A DNA stretch of 16,347 bases. Source: JAABRB01 sp041617635 (GTDB lineage: Bacteria; Pseudomonadota; Gammaproteobacteria; Burkholderiales; SG8-39). Both the position numbers and the translations under genes were made by a program. Within the stretch, counting starts at the first letter, position 1. Each line of letters begins with the position of its first letter. The stretch is from positions 1-16,347 of the forward strand of contig JBFJOO010000095.1 in assembly GCA_041617635.1 (NCBI GenBank), read 5' to 3'. Under the pieces are notes generated by a model. It did not search any database and was not told the DNA's origin. It worked only from the letters and a program-made list of their open reading frames with translations. Below, piece after piece: positions 7,426 through 14,821 of the stretch.

Positions 7426-8742
7426 TTATGCTGCGCCGAGCATCTGGTTTGGAAGCCAGAGCGCAATGTCCGGGAAGAAAGCGAGGATCACCATAGCAAG
7501 GAACATGATCAGCACGAAGGGGAGCGATCCCTTCAGGACGGTGACAAGCGGTATGTCGGGGGCCACACCCTTCAGGACATAAAGGTTTAAACCCACCGGC
7601 GGCGTGATGAGGCCGACCTCCATGTTGATCGTGAGGATGACCGCGAACCAGATCAGGTCGAATTCGTTCGCTTCGAGCACCGGGCTCAGGATCGGCATCA
7701 GCATGAGGATAATTGCCACGGGGGGCAGGAAGCAGCCGGCCACGAGCAAGAATATGTTGATGACAAAGAGCAACACCCAGCGGTTCAGCTCCAGGTCCAC
7801 CATCCACTGCGCGGCTGTCTGGGTGACGTAGAGCAGCGACATCATGTAGGAGAAGACCGCCGCGGCGGCGATGATCATTAGGATCATCGTGGATTCGCGC
7901 ACCGTCTCGCGAAAGATCCGCCACTGGTCGTCGAGTCGCCACGCCCGATAGATGCCGATCACGAGCACGATCGCGAGGACGGCCGATATCGCCGCTACCT
8001 CGGAGGGCGTCGCAAGCCCCCCGTACATCGCGTACGCGATTGCGACGACGATCCCGATGAACGGCGACACCCGGCCGAGGCCTTCCATCTTCTGCGTGAG
8101 CGTATAGCGCGGCAAGTCGCCGGGAGCCATGCCGCGCTGCGCCCGCAGCGTCACGATCCATGCGTAGAGGGAGAACATCACGACGAGCATCGCGCCCGGA
8201 AGGACTCCCGCGAGGAAGAGGCGCCCGATCGACGTCTCGGTGGCGATCCCATACAGAATCATCGTGATCGAGGGCGGGATCAGGATGCCGAGGGTGCCGC
8301 CGGCACAGATCGCCCCGGTGGCAAGCGAGGCGGGCACGCCACGCTTGATCATCTCCGGCACGCCGGACTTTCCAATCGCCGCCGCGGTCGCCGGGCTCGA
8401 ACCGCAGATCGACGAGAAAACACCGCAGGCGAGGATGTTGGCGATGACGAGGCCGCCGGGCACGCGATCGAGCCAGCGGTGCAGCGACTCGTAGATGTCC
8501 TTGCCGGCGGCTGACGCTCCGATGGCCGCGCCAAGCAGGACGAACAGCGGAATGGTGAGCAGCGCGAATGAGGCGAGCTCGTCCATCATCAGAATCGGGA
8601 CGTTCGCGAGCGTTGCCGCGCCCTCGAAGACCACCAGGAATACTATGGAGACGAGCGTCAGGCCCCATGCGATCGGAAGCCCTGAGAAGAGCACCACCAG
8701 CGTGACGACGAGAATGAGCAGACCGATCTGGAGTTCGCTCAT
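7426..8742 (-). CDS. dctM: TRAP transporter large membrane subunit (DctM), first system
   Basis: 438 residues of repeated hydrophobic helices; the sodium-coupled channel subunit of a tripartite ATP-independent periplasmic importer. Family signatures include CGVFSSICGSSPATAAAIG, GGTLGILIPPSITMILYG (both about residues 105-165) and the C-terminal repeat with MEVGLITPPVGLNLYVLKG. The paired SSxxT/PP and TPP stretches correspond to the substrate and sodium sites of the family. It starts 3 nt after the dctQ stop and ends 17 nt before matB, so it is clearly part of that operon. It is divergent in sequence from the second DctM in this window. Confidence 0.94.
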   Translation of the reverse strand: MSELQIGLLILVVTLVVLFSGLPIAWGLTLVSIVFLVVFEGAATLANVPILMMDELASFALLTIPLFVLLGAAIGASAAGKDIYESLHRWLDRVPGGLVIANILACGVFSSICGSSPATAAAIGKSGVPEMIKRGVPASLATGAICAGGTLGILIPPSITMILYGIATETSIGRLFLAGVLPGAMLVVMFSLYAWIVTLRAQRGMAPGDLPRYTLTQKMEGLGRVSPFIGIVVAIAYAMYGGLATPSEVAAISAVLAIVLVIGIYRAWRLDDQWRIFRETVRESTMILMIIAAAAVFSYMMSLLYVTQTAAQWMVDLELNRWVLLFVINIFLLVAGCFLPPVAIILMLMPILSPVLEANEFDLIWFAVILTINMEVGLITPPVGLNLYVLKGVAPDIPLVTVLKGSLPFVLIMFLAMVILAFFPDIALWLPNQMLGAA

Positions 8743-8745
8743 CGG

Positions 8746-9267
8746 TCAGGCGCGCCTGGGAACGTTGCGTACGAGCTCGGCGAGGTACTGCACCGCGGTC
8801 AGCCCGAGACCGACCGGCATGGACAGGAACAATGGCCATTTATAAGGTGCCCAGGTGCTTTCGGTGCGCTCGTCCTTGCCGAAGGAGTCGATCGTGAGCT
8901 CGGCACCCGCAAACGCGAGGTAGGCGCAGATCGCGAGGCCGAGCACCGTCGTTGCGATGCCCAGCCAGCGCGCGGCGCGCTGCGGCAGGTAGTGGGAGAG
9001 AAGATCCACCGCCACGTGCCCGTTCGTCTTGAGGCAGTAGGGTGAGGCGAGAAACATCGACCCGACCATCATAAAGACGGCGAACTCGATCTCCCAGTAA
9101 GTCGAGGCGCCCAGGGCGCGGTAGATCACGTTCCAGGTGATCACCAACGCGGCGGCCGCGAGCATGACCGCGGCGATCGCCGCGCAGGCGATCGACACGC
9201 GGTCCATGATTAAGACGAAACGGTTCACCGTAGCGCGGCGGCCGAAAAAACGAACCGGACCGGTCAC
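8746..9267 (-). CDS. dctQ: TRAP transporter small membrane subunit (DctQ), first system
   Basis: 173 residues predicted with a GTG start. Four hydrophobic segments (roughly residues 22-50, 57-77, 92-120 and 143-165) match the four-helix DctQ fold, with the family pattern YWEIEFAVFMMVGSMFLASP and a downstream TNGHVAVDLL. DctQ binds DctM and helps dock the periplasmic receptor. The start is uncertain: GTG 9267 lies 26 nt after dctP with no clear Shine-Dalgarno; GTG 9228 and ATG 9207 are alternatives that keep all helices. Confidence 0.88.
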   Translation of the reverse strand: MTGPVRFFGRRATVNRFVLIMDRVSIACAAIAAVMLAAAALVITWNVIYRALGASTYWEIEFAVFMMVGSMFLASPYCLKTNGHVAVDLLSHYLPQRAARWLGIATTVLGLAICAYLAFAGAELTIDSFGKDERTESTWAPYKWPLFLSMPVGLGLTAVQYLAELVRNVPRRA

Positions 9268-9293
9268 CCGGCCCGGCTCTCACGATCGCGCGT

Positions 9294-10286
9294 TTACTTT
9301 ACCGCGAGCAGCAATTCGAGGAGCTCTTTCGCCTCGGGGGACTTGGAGGCGTACTCCGGATAGGCCGTCGTCTTGGCGAGCGCGACCCACTCGTCGTATT
9401 CCGCCTGGGTCATCTCGTGCACTTTCGCGCCGGCTTTCTGGTACGCGGCCACCATCTTGTCGACGGCCTCTTTCTGTATGCCGAGGAAGAACTCGTCGGA
9501 CTTGGCCGCCGCGGCCTCGAAGATCTTCTGCTGCGCGGGTGTCAGCTTGTCCCAGTGCTGCTTGGACATGACCAGCGGCTGCAAGAGCATCCAAAGGGCG
9601 TAATTGCTGGGTACCGTGGCATTCTTGGTCTGCTCGTAGAGCCGCATGCTGACGAAGGTCTCGGCCGATGTGAGCGTGCCGCTCAGCACACCGGACTGCA
9701 GCGCCGGATAGATCTCGCTAGAGGGCATGTTCACCACCGAAGCGCCGGCGGCCTTGAGCATCCCCTCGAAAGTCGGGTCGGCCGCGCGCATCTTCAGACC
9801 GTCCACGCTCTTTGGACCGGTGATCTCGCGGTCCTTGGTCGCGAATCCGCCCGGCGTCCACCACCAGCTGATGATGCGGATGCCGTGTTTTGCGGCGAGC
9901 TCATTCAGCTTCGCCTGGAACGGCGTGCCGCGCAGCTTCATCGCGTGCGCGAGGGTGGGCACCGTGCCCGGCATGATGATGATCGAGAACTCCTGCGCCT
10001 TGCCGACCGCATAGGACATCGGGAACACGGCCATCTCGAGCGTGCCGTTCTGCAGCGCATCAAGCTGCGCGACCGGCTTGATTCCGAGCGACTGGGCCGG
10101 GTAGATGCGGAACTTGAGGCTCTTGTCGGCCTTGGCGACCTCGTCCACGAAGACGCGCGTGGCCTTGTCGCGCCCGTCGACGTTGGCCTTCCACTGGTGC
10201 GATGTCTTGATTTCCTGCGCCTGGACGGCGCCGAGCGAGAATGCCGCGAGCGCGAGCGTTGCGGCGAGGTGACGGACAGGCTTCAT
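9294..10286 (-). CDS. dctP: TRAP transporter periplasmic solute-binding protein (DctP), first system
   Basis: 330 residues. A signal peptide (MKPVRH, hydrophobic core, VQA cleavage after about residue 23) exports it. The DctP fold is clear, with the key carboxylate-binding arginine R167 in VDGLKMRAADPTF, followed by GASVVNMPSSEIYPALQSGV. The usual GQEN-type stretch is replaced by GTLTSAET, and ISWWWTPGGF (139-148) is distinctive; the subtype therefore differs from the C4-dicarboxylate type. The arginine implies an organic acid ligand, with malonate or a relative suggested by matB downstream. A strong Shine-Dalgarno, AGGAGGAG at 10291-10298, lies 4 nt before the ATG. It is the first gene of its operon. 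The 108-bp gap upstream (10287-10394) has a 5-bp dyad (GGCGG-N6-CCGCC, 10312-10327) but no convincing promoter. Confidence 0.93.
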   Translation of the reverse strand: MKPVRHLAATLALAAFSLGAVQAQEIKTSHQWKANVDGRDKATRVFVDEVAKADKSLKFRIYPAQSLGIKPVAQLDALQNGTLEMAVFPMSYAVGKAQEFSIIIMPGTVPTLAHAMKLRGTPFQAKLNELAAKHGIRIISWWWTPGGFATKDREITGPKSVDGLKMRAADPTFEGMLKAAGASVVNMPSSEIYPALQSGVLSGTLTSAETFVSMRLYEQTKNATVPSNYALWMLLQPLVMSKQHWDKLTPAQQKIFEAAAAKSDEFFLGIQKEAVDKMVAAYQKAGAKVHEMTQAEYDEWVALAKTTAYPEYASKSPEAKELLELLLAVK

Positions 10287-10394
10287 TTGACTCCTCCTCT
10301 GTGTGCGAATCGGCGGATTCCACCGCCTTCCCGGGTCCGCGGGGTCTGGGGACAGCGGGGCCCTCGTGCTCGTAAGCCAGCCAGGCCCGTGATT

Positions 10395-11615
10395 CTACGG
10401 CGAAACCCCTCGTGGGGCGAGTGCGGCACCGGACTCCGTTAGCGCGTCGATCTCCGCGTCCGCGAAGCCCGCTTCGTGCAGGACCTCGCGGGTGTGCTCG
10501 CCGAGCATTGGCGCGGGGCGACGCACGCGGCCAGGCGTCGCGGTGAACTTGATTGGCAGCCCGAGGGCTTTGGTCGGTCCGGCGACCGGGTGGACCGTCT
10601 CGACGACCATCTCTCGGGCGAGCACATGGGGATCGGCCAGCATCTCCCCGATCGTGTTCACCGGGCCGGCGGGAATTCCCGCCGCATCGAGCGCACGGAC
10701 GAGCTCCTGCGTTGTGCGCTCCCGCGTCTTCTGCGCGAGGAGGTCGAAAAGCGCCGCTCGGTTGCACATTCGATCGGTGTTGGTCTTGAAACGTGAATCG
10801 TCGAGCAGCTCGGGAAGCGCCATCATGCGGGCGAGACGCTCCCAGTTCGCTGGGTTCGCTCCGCCGATCGTCACCCATCCATCGCGCGAGGGGAACGCCT
10901 GGTAGGGTGCGGACAGGACGTGCGCGGAGCCGGTCGGCGCCGGCGAAACGCCCGTCGCGAAGAAGATCGCCGAGTGCCAAAACGTGGTGTGGATGCCCGC
11001 CTCGAGCAGCGAAGTGTCCACCATCTGGCCCGCGCCGGTCCTGAGCCGATGCACGTACGCGGCCACGATCCCGAGTGCGCCGAGCATGCCGCCGTTGATG
11101 TCGCACACCGGCGGGCCGCACTTCACCGGCTCGCGACCGGGCTCGCCGGTGATGCTCATGAGGCCGGATGCGCCCTGCGCGACGAGGTCGAAGCCGCCCT
11201 TGTCGGCATACGGCCCAGTACGTCCGTACCCGGTGATCGCGCAGTAGATGAGCCCCGGGTTGATGGCCCGCAGCGCGTCGTAGCCGAGCCCGAACTTCTC
11301 CATCGTGCCCTTGCGGAAGTTCTCGATCAGCACATCGGCATCACGCACCAGGCGTTTGAGGGCAACCTGTCCCGCCGGCTGCTTGAGGTCGAGCGCGATC
11401 GAGCGCTTGTTGCGGTTCATGGCGAGGAACGCCGCCGATTCGCCGTTCACCTGCGGCTCGGCATAGGCCCGGGTGTCGTCGCCCCCCGGCAGCTTCTCGA
11501 CCTTCACGACATCCGCGCCCAGATCGGCGAGCAGCATCCCGCAGGTCGGCCCGGCCATCACTTGGCAGAGCTCGAGCACCTTTACACCGTCCAATGGGCC
11601 CTTCGACGTGGTCAT
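10395..11615 (-). CDS. Family III CoA-transferase (CaiB/BaiF, formyl-CoA transferase-like)
   Basis: 406 residues, normal for the family, which moves CoA between carboxylic acids (for example from succinyl-CoA to the substrate acid). Features: N-terminal LDGVKVLELCQVMAGP, ADLGADVVKVE, FLAMNRNKRSIALDL, DVLIENFRKGTMEKFGL, GYGRTGPYADKGGFDLVAQG, and the catalytic aspartate D172 in PPVCDINGGM, equivalent to Asp169 of formyl-CoA transferase. Substrate cannot be assigned from sequence. It starts 7 nt after the PdxA-like gene and is the last gene of the right-hand operon. It likely activates an acid delivered or produced by that operon. Confidence 0.93.
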   Translation of the reverse strand: MTTSKGPLDGVKVLELCQVMAGPTCGMLLADLGADVVKVEKLPGGDDTRAYAEPQVNGESAAFLAMNRNKRSIALDLKQPAGQVALKRLVRDADVLIENFRKGTMEKFGLGYDALRAINPGLIYCAITGYGRTGPYADKGGFDLVAQGASGLMSITGEPGREPVKCGPPVCDINGGMLGALGIVAAYVHRLRTGAGQMVDTSLLEAGIHTTFWHSAIFFATGVSPAPTGSAHVLSAPYQAFPSRDGWVTIGGANPANWERLARMMALPELLDDSRFKTNTDRMCNRAALFDLLAQKTRERTTQELVRALDAAGIPAGPVNTIGEMLADPHVLAREMVVETVHPVAGPTKALGLPIKFTATPGRVRRPAPMLGEHTREVLHEAGFADAEIDALTESGAALAPRGVSP

Positions 11616-11622
11616 GCCTGAC

Positions 11623-12594
11623 TCACCCTTTGCCGGGTCGAGCGGCCATCTCGACTGCTAAGCCGAACGCGTTGGCGAGCGGCACCGGGTTCGCCACGTT
11701 CCGGCCGACGATGTCGTATGCAGTGCCGTGCGCGCAGGTCGCAACGGGCACCGGCAGGCCGCCCAGCACCGTCACGCCGCGATCGAATCCCAGCAACTTC
11801 ATCGCAATCTGGCCCTGGTCGTGATACATCGTGACCACGGCATCGAAATCCCCGCGCTGCGCGGCGATGAATATCGTGTCCGCGGGAAGCGGGCCGCGCG
11901 CATCGATGCCCTCGGCCTTGGCGCGCTCGATGCCCGGTCCGATCGCGTCGATCTCCTCGCGGCCCAGCGTGCCGCCTTCGCCCGCGTGCGGATTGAGTCC
12001 GGCCACTGCGATTCGCGGCCGTGCGACGCCGCCCTGCTTGAGGCCCTGGTCGATCACCCGCACCGCATCGGCAACACGCTCGGATGTGATCTGGCTGGCC
12101 ACGTCCTTGAGGGGGATGTGCGAGGTGACGCGCGAGGTCCAGAGCCGGTCGATGACGTTGAACTCCACGGTGTAGCCGCGCGCCTCGAGCAGCTCGGCGA
12201 AGAGATGCTGCTCGTCCGGGTGCTTCAATCCACCGAGCTTGAGCGCCTGCTTGTTGAGCGGCGCAAACACGATCGCGTCCGCTTCGCCCGCGCGGGCCAG
12301 GGCCGCGCAGCGCGCCAGCCCGGCGAGCATCCAAGCACCCGCGGCCGGATTGGCCTTGCCGGGCGTGCGTGCCGCGTCGCCGCAGCCGGCCAGCGCCTCG
12401 AACGCGACGTCCGGGCGGATCATGGCGCCCGTGAGGCGCTCGGCACCGGCCAGCACAGTGCGATCGCCGATCAGCCGCACCGCGGCGCGCGTGGCGGTTT
12501 CAGGCTTCGCGAGCAGCTTGGCGACAAGCTCCGGGCCGATGCCGTTGGGATCACCGGCGAAGAACGCGATACGCGGTCTGCGGCTGGCGCTCAT
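11623..12594 (-). CDS. PdxA-family NAD-dependent metal-binding dehydrogenase, probably not a B6 enzyme
   Basis: 323 residues. The family oxidises a hydroxyl and often decarboxylates; members include 4-hydroxythreonine-4-phosphate dehydrogenase (PdxA), threonate/erythronate-phosphate dehydrogenases and the terephthalate dihydrodiol dehydrogenase TphB. GDPNGIGPE (14-22) and the metal ligands H159, H203 and H258 are present, as is K266. Residues that contact the phosphorylated substrate in E. coli PdxA are changed: His136-Thr137 becomes E128-Q129 (the GHTE motif is lost), Asn283 becomes T275 and Arg292 becomes V284. The neighbouring VATCAHGTAYDI resembles the dihydrodiol-dehydrogenase branch as I remember it. 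ATG 12594 overlaps the crotonase stop (ATGA). Its neighbours are catabolic, and no pyridoxine or kinase gene is present, which argues against B6 synthesis. Confidence 0.85.
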   Translation of the reverse strand: MSASRRPRIAFFAGDPNGIGPELVAKLLAKPETATRAAVRLIGDRTVLAGAERLTGAMIRPDVAFEALAGCGDAARTPGKANPAAGAWMLAGLARCAALARAGEADAIVFAPLNKQALKLGGLKHPDEQHLFAELLEARGYTVEFNVIDRLWTSRVTSHIPLKDVASQITSERVADAVRVIDQGLKQGGVARPRIAVAGLNPHAGEGGTLGREEIDAIGPGIERAKAEGIDARGPLPADTIFIAAQRGDFDAVVTMYHDQGQIAMKLLGFDRGVTVLGGLPVPVATCAHGTAYDIVGRNVANPVPLANAFGLAVEMAARPGKG

Positions 12595-13370
12595 CGTCCC
12601 TTGAACTGTGGAGCGCGCTTTGCGAGGAATGCCGCCACGCCCTCGCGGAAGTCCTCGGTATCGAAGCATGCAAATGCTTCGTCGCGCTCGGCCTCGGTGA
12701 GCGGGCGCGGATCCGCCAGCCGCCGCGCGAACTTCTTGTGCCAGCGCGCCACGAGCGGCGCGCCCTCGGCGATGCGTTGCGCGGTCGCCAGCGCTTCCCG
12801 CTCGACTTCGGCGTCGGGCACCACGCGATTGACGAGACCCTTCTCGTGCGCCTCGCGCGCCGCCCAGATGCGCCCCTCGAGGATCATCTCCAGCCCGTTT
12901 GCCGTGCCCATCAGGTCGAGCATGCCCTGCATCTCGGTGTGCGATTCGACCAGTCCGAGCTTCTTGACCGGGACCCCGAAGCGGGCGGATTCGCCGGCGA
13001 TCCTGATGTCGCACCGTGTGGCGACCAGCAGCCCGCCGCCGACGCATGCGCCGTGAACCATCGCCACAGTCGGGTGCCGGCATCCGGAGATGGCGAGCAT
13101 CGCGTGCTCGACGCGCATTCCGTACTCCTTGGCGAGTACCGCGTTCGCCCGCGTCGTCGCGAACTCCGAAATATCCGCGCCGGCACCAAAGGCCTTCTCG
13201 CCTGCGCCGCGCAACACGACGCAGCGCAGCGCCTCGTCGGCGTCCAGCTCCAGCATGACTTTGCCGAGCTTTTCCCACATCGAGAGGCCGAGCGCATTCA
13301 TCCGTTCGGGATTGGCGAGCGTGACGATCGCGATGGCGCCGTTGCGCGCGAGGAGGATATCGCCGGGCAT
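12591..13370 (-). CDS. Crotonase-fold protein (enoyl-CoA hydratase/isomerase family) lacking both hydratase glutamates
   Basis: 259 residues, typical length. CoA-binding and oxyanion-hole elements are intact: AFGAGADISEF (60-70) and HGACVGGGL (106-114), then RCDIRIAGESARFGVP. In rat enoyl-CoA hydratase the catalytic residues are Glu144 and Glu164; the aligned positions here are L115 (GGGLLVATRCD) and V135 (FGVPVKKLG). It therefore should not hydrate enoyl-CoA by the classical mechanism, and may be an isomerase, hydrolase or lyase of the superfamily. It is located 6 nt after dctM and overlaps the PdxA-like gene by 4 nt. ATG 13370 has AGGA five to six nt upstream. Confidence 0.88.
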   Translation of the reverse strand: MPGDILLARNGAIAIVTLANPERMNALGLSMWEKLGKVMLELDADEALRCVVLRGAGEKAFGAGADISEFATTRANAVLAKEYGMRVEHAMLAISGCRHPTVAMVHGACVGGGLLVATRCDIRIAGESARFGVPVKKLGLVESHTEMQGMLDLMGTANGLEMILEGRIWAAREAHEKGLVNRVVPDAEVEREALATAQRIAEGAPLVARWHKKFARRLADPRPLTEAERDEAFACFDTEDFREGVAAFLAKRAPQFKGR

Positions 13371-13376
13371 GAAGTC

Positions 13377-14657
13377 CTATCCGTAGAAAAGCCGCACGAG
13401 GTAAAGCGGGATTGCCGGAACGTAGGTGACAATGAGCAGCACACCGACCAGCACTCCGATGAACGGCAGATTCGCCCGCGTCACGTCCCACACGTTCTCG
13501 CGCGCGATCGAGCACGCCGTCATGAGCACGCTCGCCACCGGTGGTGTCTGCTGTCCGATCGCCATGTTCAGCGTCACGACGAGCCCGAAGTGCACCGGGT
13601 CGATGCCGACCTGCTCGATCACCGGCATGACAATGGGTACCACCAGGATGATGGCCGCCGCCGAATGCAGGAAGAGCCCTACGACGAAGAAGAACACGTT
13701 TAGGAGCGCCAGCACCGCCCAGGGCTCCCGCGTGATGCCGATGATGCCCTGAGCGAGCTTCTGCGGCACCTGCCCCTCCGTGAGGTAGATGCCGAGCAGC
13801 GCGCTCGTTGCCACCAGCAGCATCACCACCGAGGTCTGCACCGCGCCATCGACGATGGCGGTCTTGAGTTGCTTGAAGTCGATTTCGCGGTACCACAATC
13901 CGATCGCGATCGCGGCGGCCACTGCCACGGCGGCACCCTCGGTTGCCGTCACGATCCCGCCAAAGATCCCGCCGAGGATGATCACCGGGAGCAAGAGGGC
14001 GAGCGCGGCGTCCTTGAAGGTTCGCCACAGGCGGCTAAGCTGGAAAGCCTCCTCCACCGGCCAGCCGTAGCGCACGGCGTAGTAGTAGCAGAGCCCCATC
14101 ATCATGAACCCGCCCAGCAGCCCGGGGATGATGCCGGCGACGAAGAGCTGCACCACCGACGTGCCCGCCATGACCGCGTACAGGATCATCGGGATGGACG
14201 GGGGGATGATGATCGCAAGCGAGGCCGACGAGGAGGTGATCGCCGCAGCGAAGACCCCCGGGTAGCCCCGCTTCTTCATCGCCGGCATCAGCACCGAGCC
14301 GAGGGCGGCGACGTCCGCGACCGCGGAGCCGGAGATCTCGGCAAAGAAAAGCGAGGTGCCCACGTTCACCATCGCGAGGCCTCCGCGGACGAATCCGAGC
14401 AGCGCCGAAGCGAACGCGATCAGCCGACGCGAGATCCCCGAGGTGTTCATGATCGCGCCGGCGAGGATGAACAACGGAATGGCGAGCAAGGGAAAGCTCG
14501 TCGCGCCGGTGAACATGACGACCGCGAAATTGGGCAGCGTATCGACGCCTTGCGTCGCCACCATGGCCACGATCGCGACGATGCCGAGCGCCACCGCGAT
14601 CGGCACGTCGATCAGCACCAGCGCGAGCACCCCGACGAACAGCAGCAGGATCGCCAT
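13377..14657 (-). CDS. dctM: TRAP transporter large membrane subunit (DctM), second system
   Basis: 426 residues, multi-helix. Signatures: FFAEISGSAVADVAALG, SSSASLAIIIPPSIPMILY (both in the first half), GGIVTATEGAAVAVA at mid-protein, and NMAIGQQTPPVASVLMTAC near the C-terminus, all classical for the C4-dicarboxylate-type DctM. It forms the sodium-coupled channel with the second DctQ. No Shine-Dalgarno is evident before ATG 14657, and 164 nt of repeat-containing sequence separates it from dctQ, an unusually wide gap for these partners. It ends 6 nt before the crotonase gene. Confidence 0.94.
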   Translation of the reverse strand: MAILLLFVGVLALVLIDVPIAVALGIVAIVAMVATQGVDTLPNFAVVMFTGATSFPLLAIPLFILAGAIMNTSGISRRLIAFASALLGFVRGGLAMVNVGTSLFFAEISGSAVADVAALGSVLMPAMKKRGYPGVFAAAITSSSASLAIIIPPSIPMILYAVMAGTSVVQLFVAGIIPGLLGGFMMMGLCYYYAVRYGWPVEEAFQLSRLWRTFKDAALALLLPVIILGGIFGGIVTATEGAAVAVAAAIAIGLWYREIDFKQLKTAIVDGAVQTSVVMLLVATSALLGIYLTEGQVPQKLAQGIIGITREPWAVLALLNVFFFVVGLFLHSAAAIILVVPIVMPVIEQVGIDPVHFGLVVTLNMAIGQQTPPVASVLMTACSIARENVWDVTRANLPFIGVLVGVLLIVTYVPAIPLYLVRLFYG

Positions 14658-14683
14658 GCCGGGTCAGAGGAAGTATCGAATTC

Positions 14684-14704
14684 GACCGCAGTGCCGCTGC
14701 GGTC
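14684..14704 (-). repeat. 8-bp stem-loop upstream of the second dctM
   Basis: GACCGCAG (14684-14691) and CTGCGGTC (14697-14704) form a perfect 8-bp stem with a 5-nt loop. An alternative 7-bp pairing, TTCGACC (14681-14687) with GGTCGAA (14713-14719), competes for the same bases. It lies 27 nt before the dctM start. There is no T-run, so it is not an intrinsic terminator. Confidence 0.5.
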
Positions 14705-14720
14705 CAAGAACGGGTCGAAC

Positions 14721-14786
14721 GAACAAGGGGGGGCTCCCCCTTGTATATCCCCGAAGGAACAAGGAGCGAGCCCCTTGTATATCCCC
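14721..14786. repeat. Tandem pair of about 30-bp palindrome-containing repeats in the dctQ-dctM gap
   Basis: Copy 1 spans 14721-14752 (32 bp) and copy 2 spans 14757-14786 (30 bp), separated by GAAG. Both begin GAACAAGG and end CCCCTTGTATATCCCC, differing only in the middle. Copy 1 folds as a 9-bp hairpin (ACAAGGGGG/CCCCCTTGT, 4-nt loop); copy 2 keeps a 6-bp version (ACAAGG/CCTTGT). Neither has the T-run of a terminator. It looks like a REP-type interspersed repeat unit inserted within an operon. I cannot name the family. Confidence 0.8.
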
Positions 14787-14821
14787 TACTTTGCCGAGTC
14801 CATGCATTCTTGTGGCCGCTC

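Noticed and set aside
7409..8839. Open frame continuing upstream of matB for about 1.4 kb on the minus strand, which would give a fused protein of 976 residues
   Set aside because: It runs out of frame over dctM, which has clear TRAP motifs. The translated upstream part has no recognisable domain; MatB homology starts at 7408. It is a GC-rich open-frame artefact.
10403..10418. Possible terminator at the end of the CoA-transferase gene (CCCC-ACGA-GGGG-TTT on the minus strand)
   Set aside because: The stem has only four base pairs, the T-run is three bases, and it lies within the last codons; too weak to call.
12595..14028. Open frame upstream of the PdxA-like gene, apparent 801-residue protein
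   Set aside because: It overlaps the crotonase and dctM genes in another frame; PdxA homology begins at 12594.
14721..14786. Repeat pair considered as an intrinsic terminator or CRISPR fragment
   Set aside because: No T-run follows the hairpins on either strand, and the spacer between the two units is only 4 nt with no further units.
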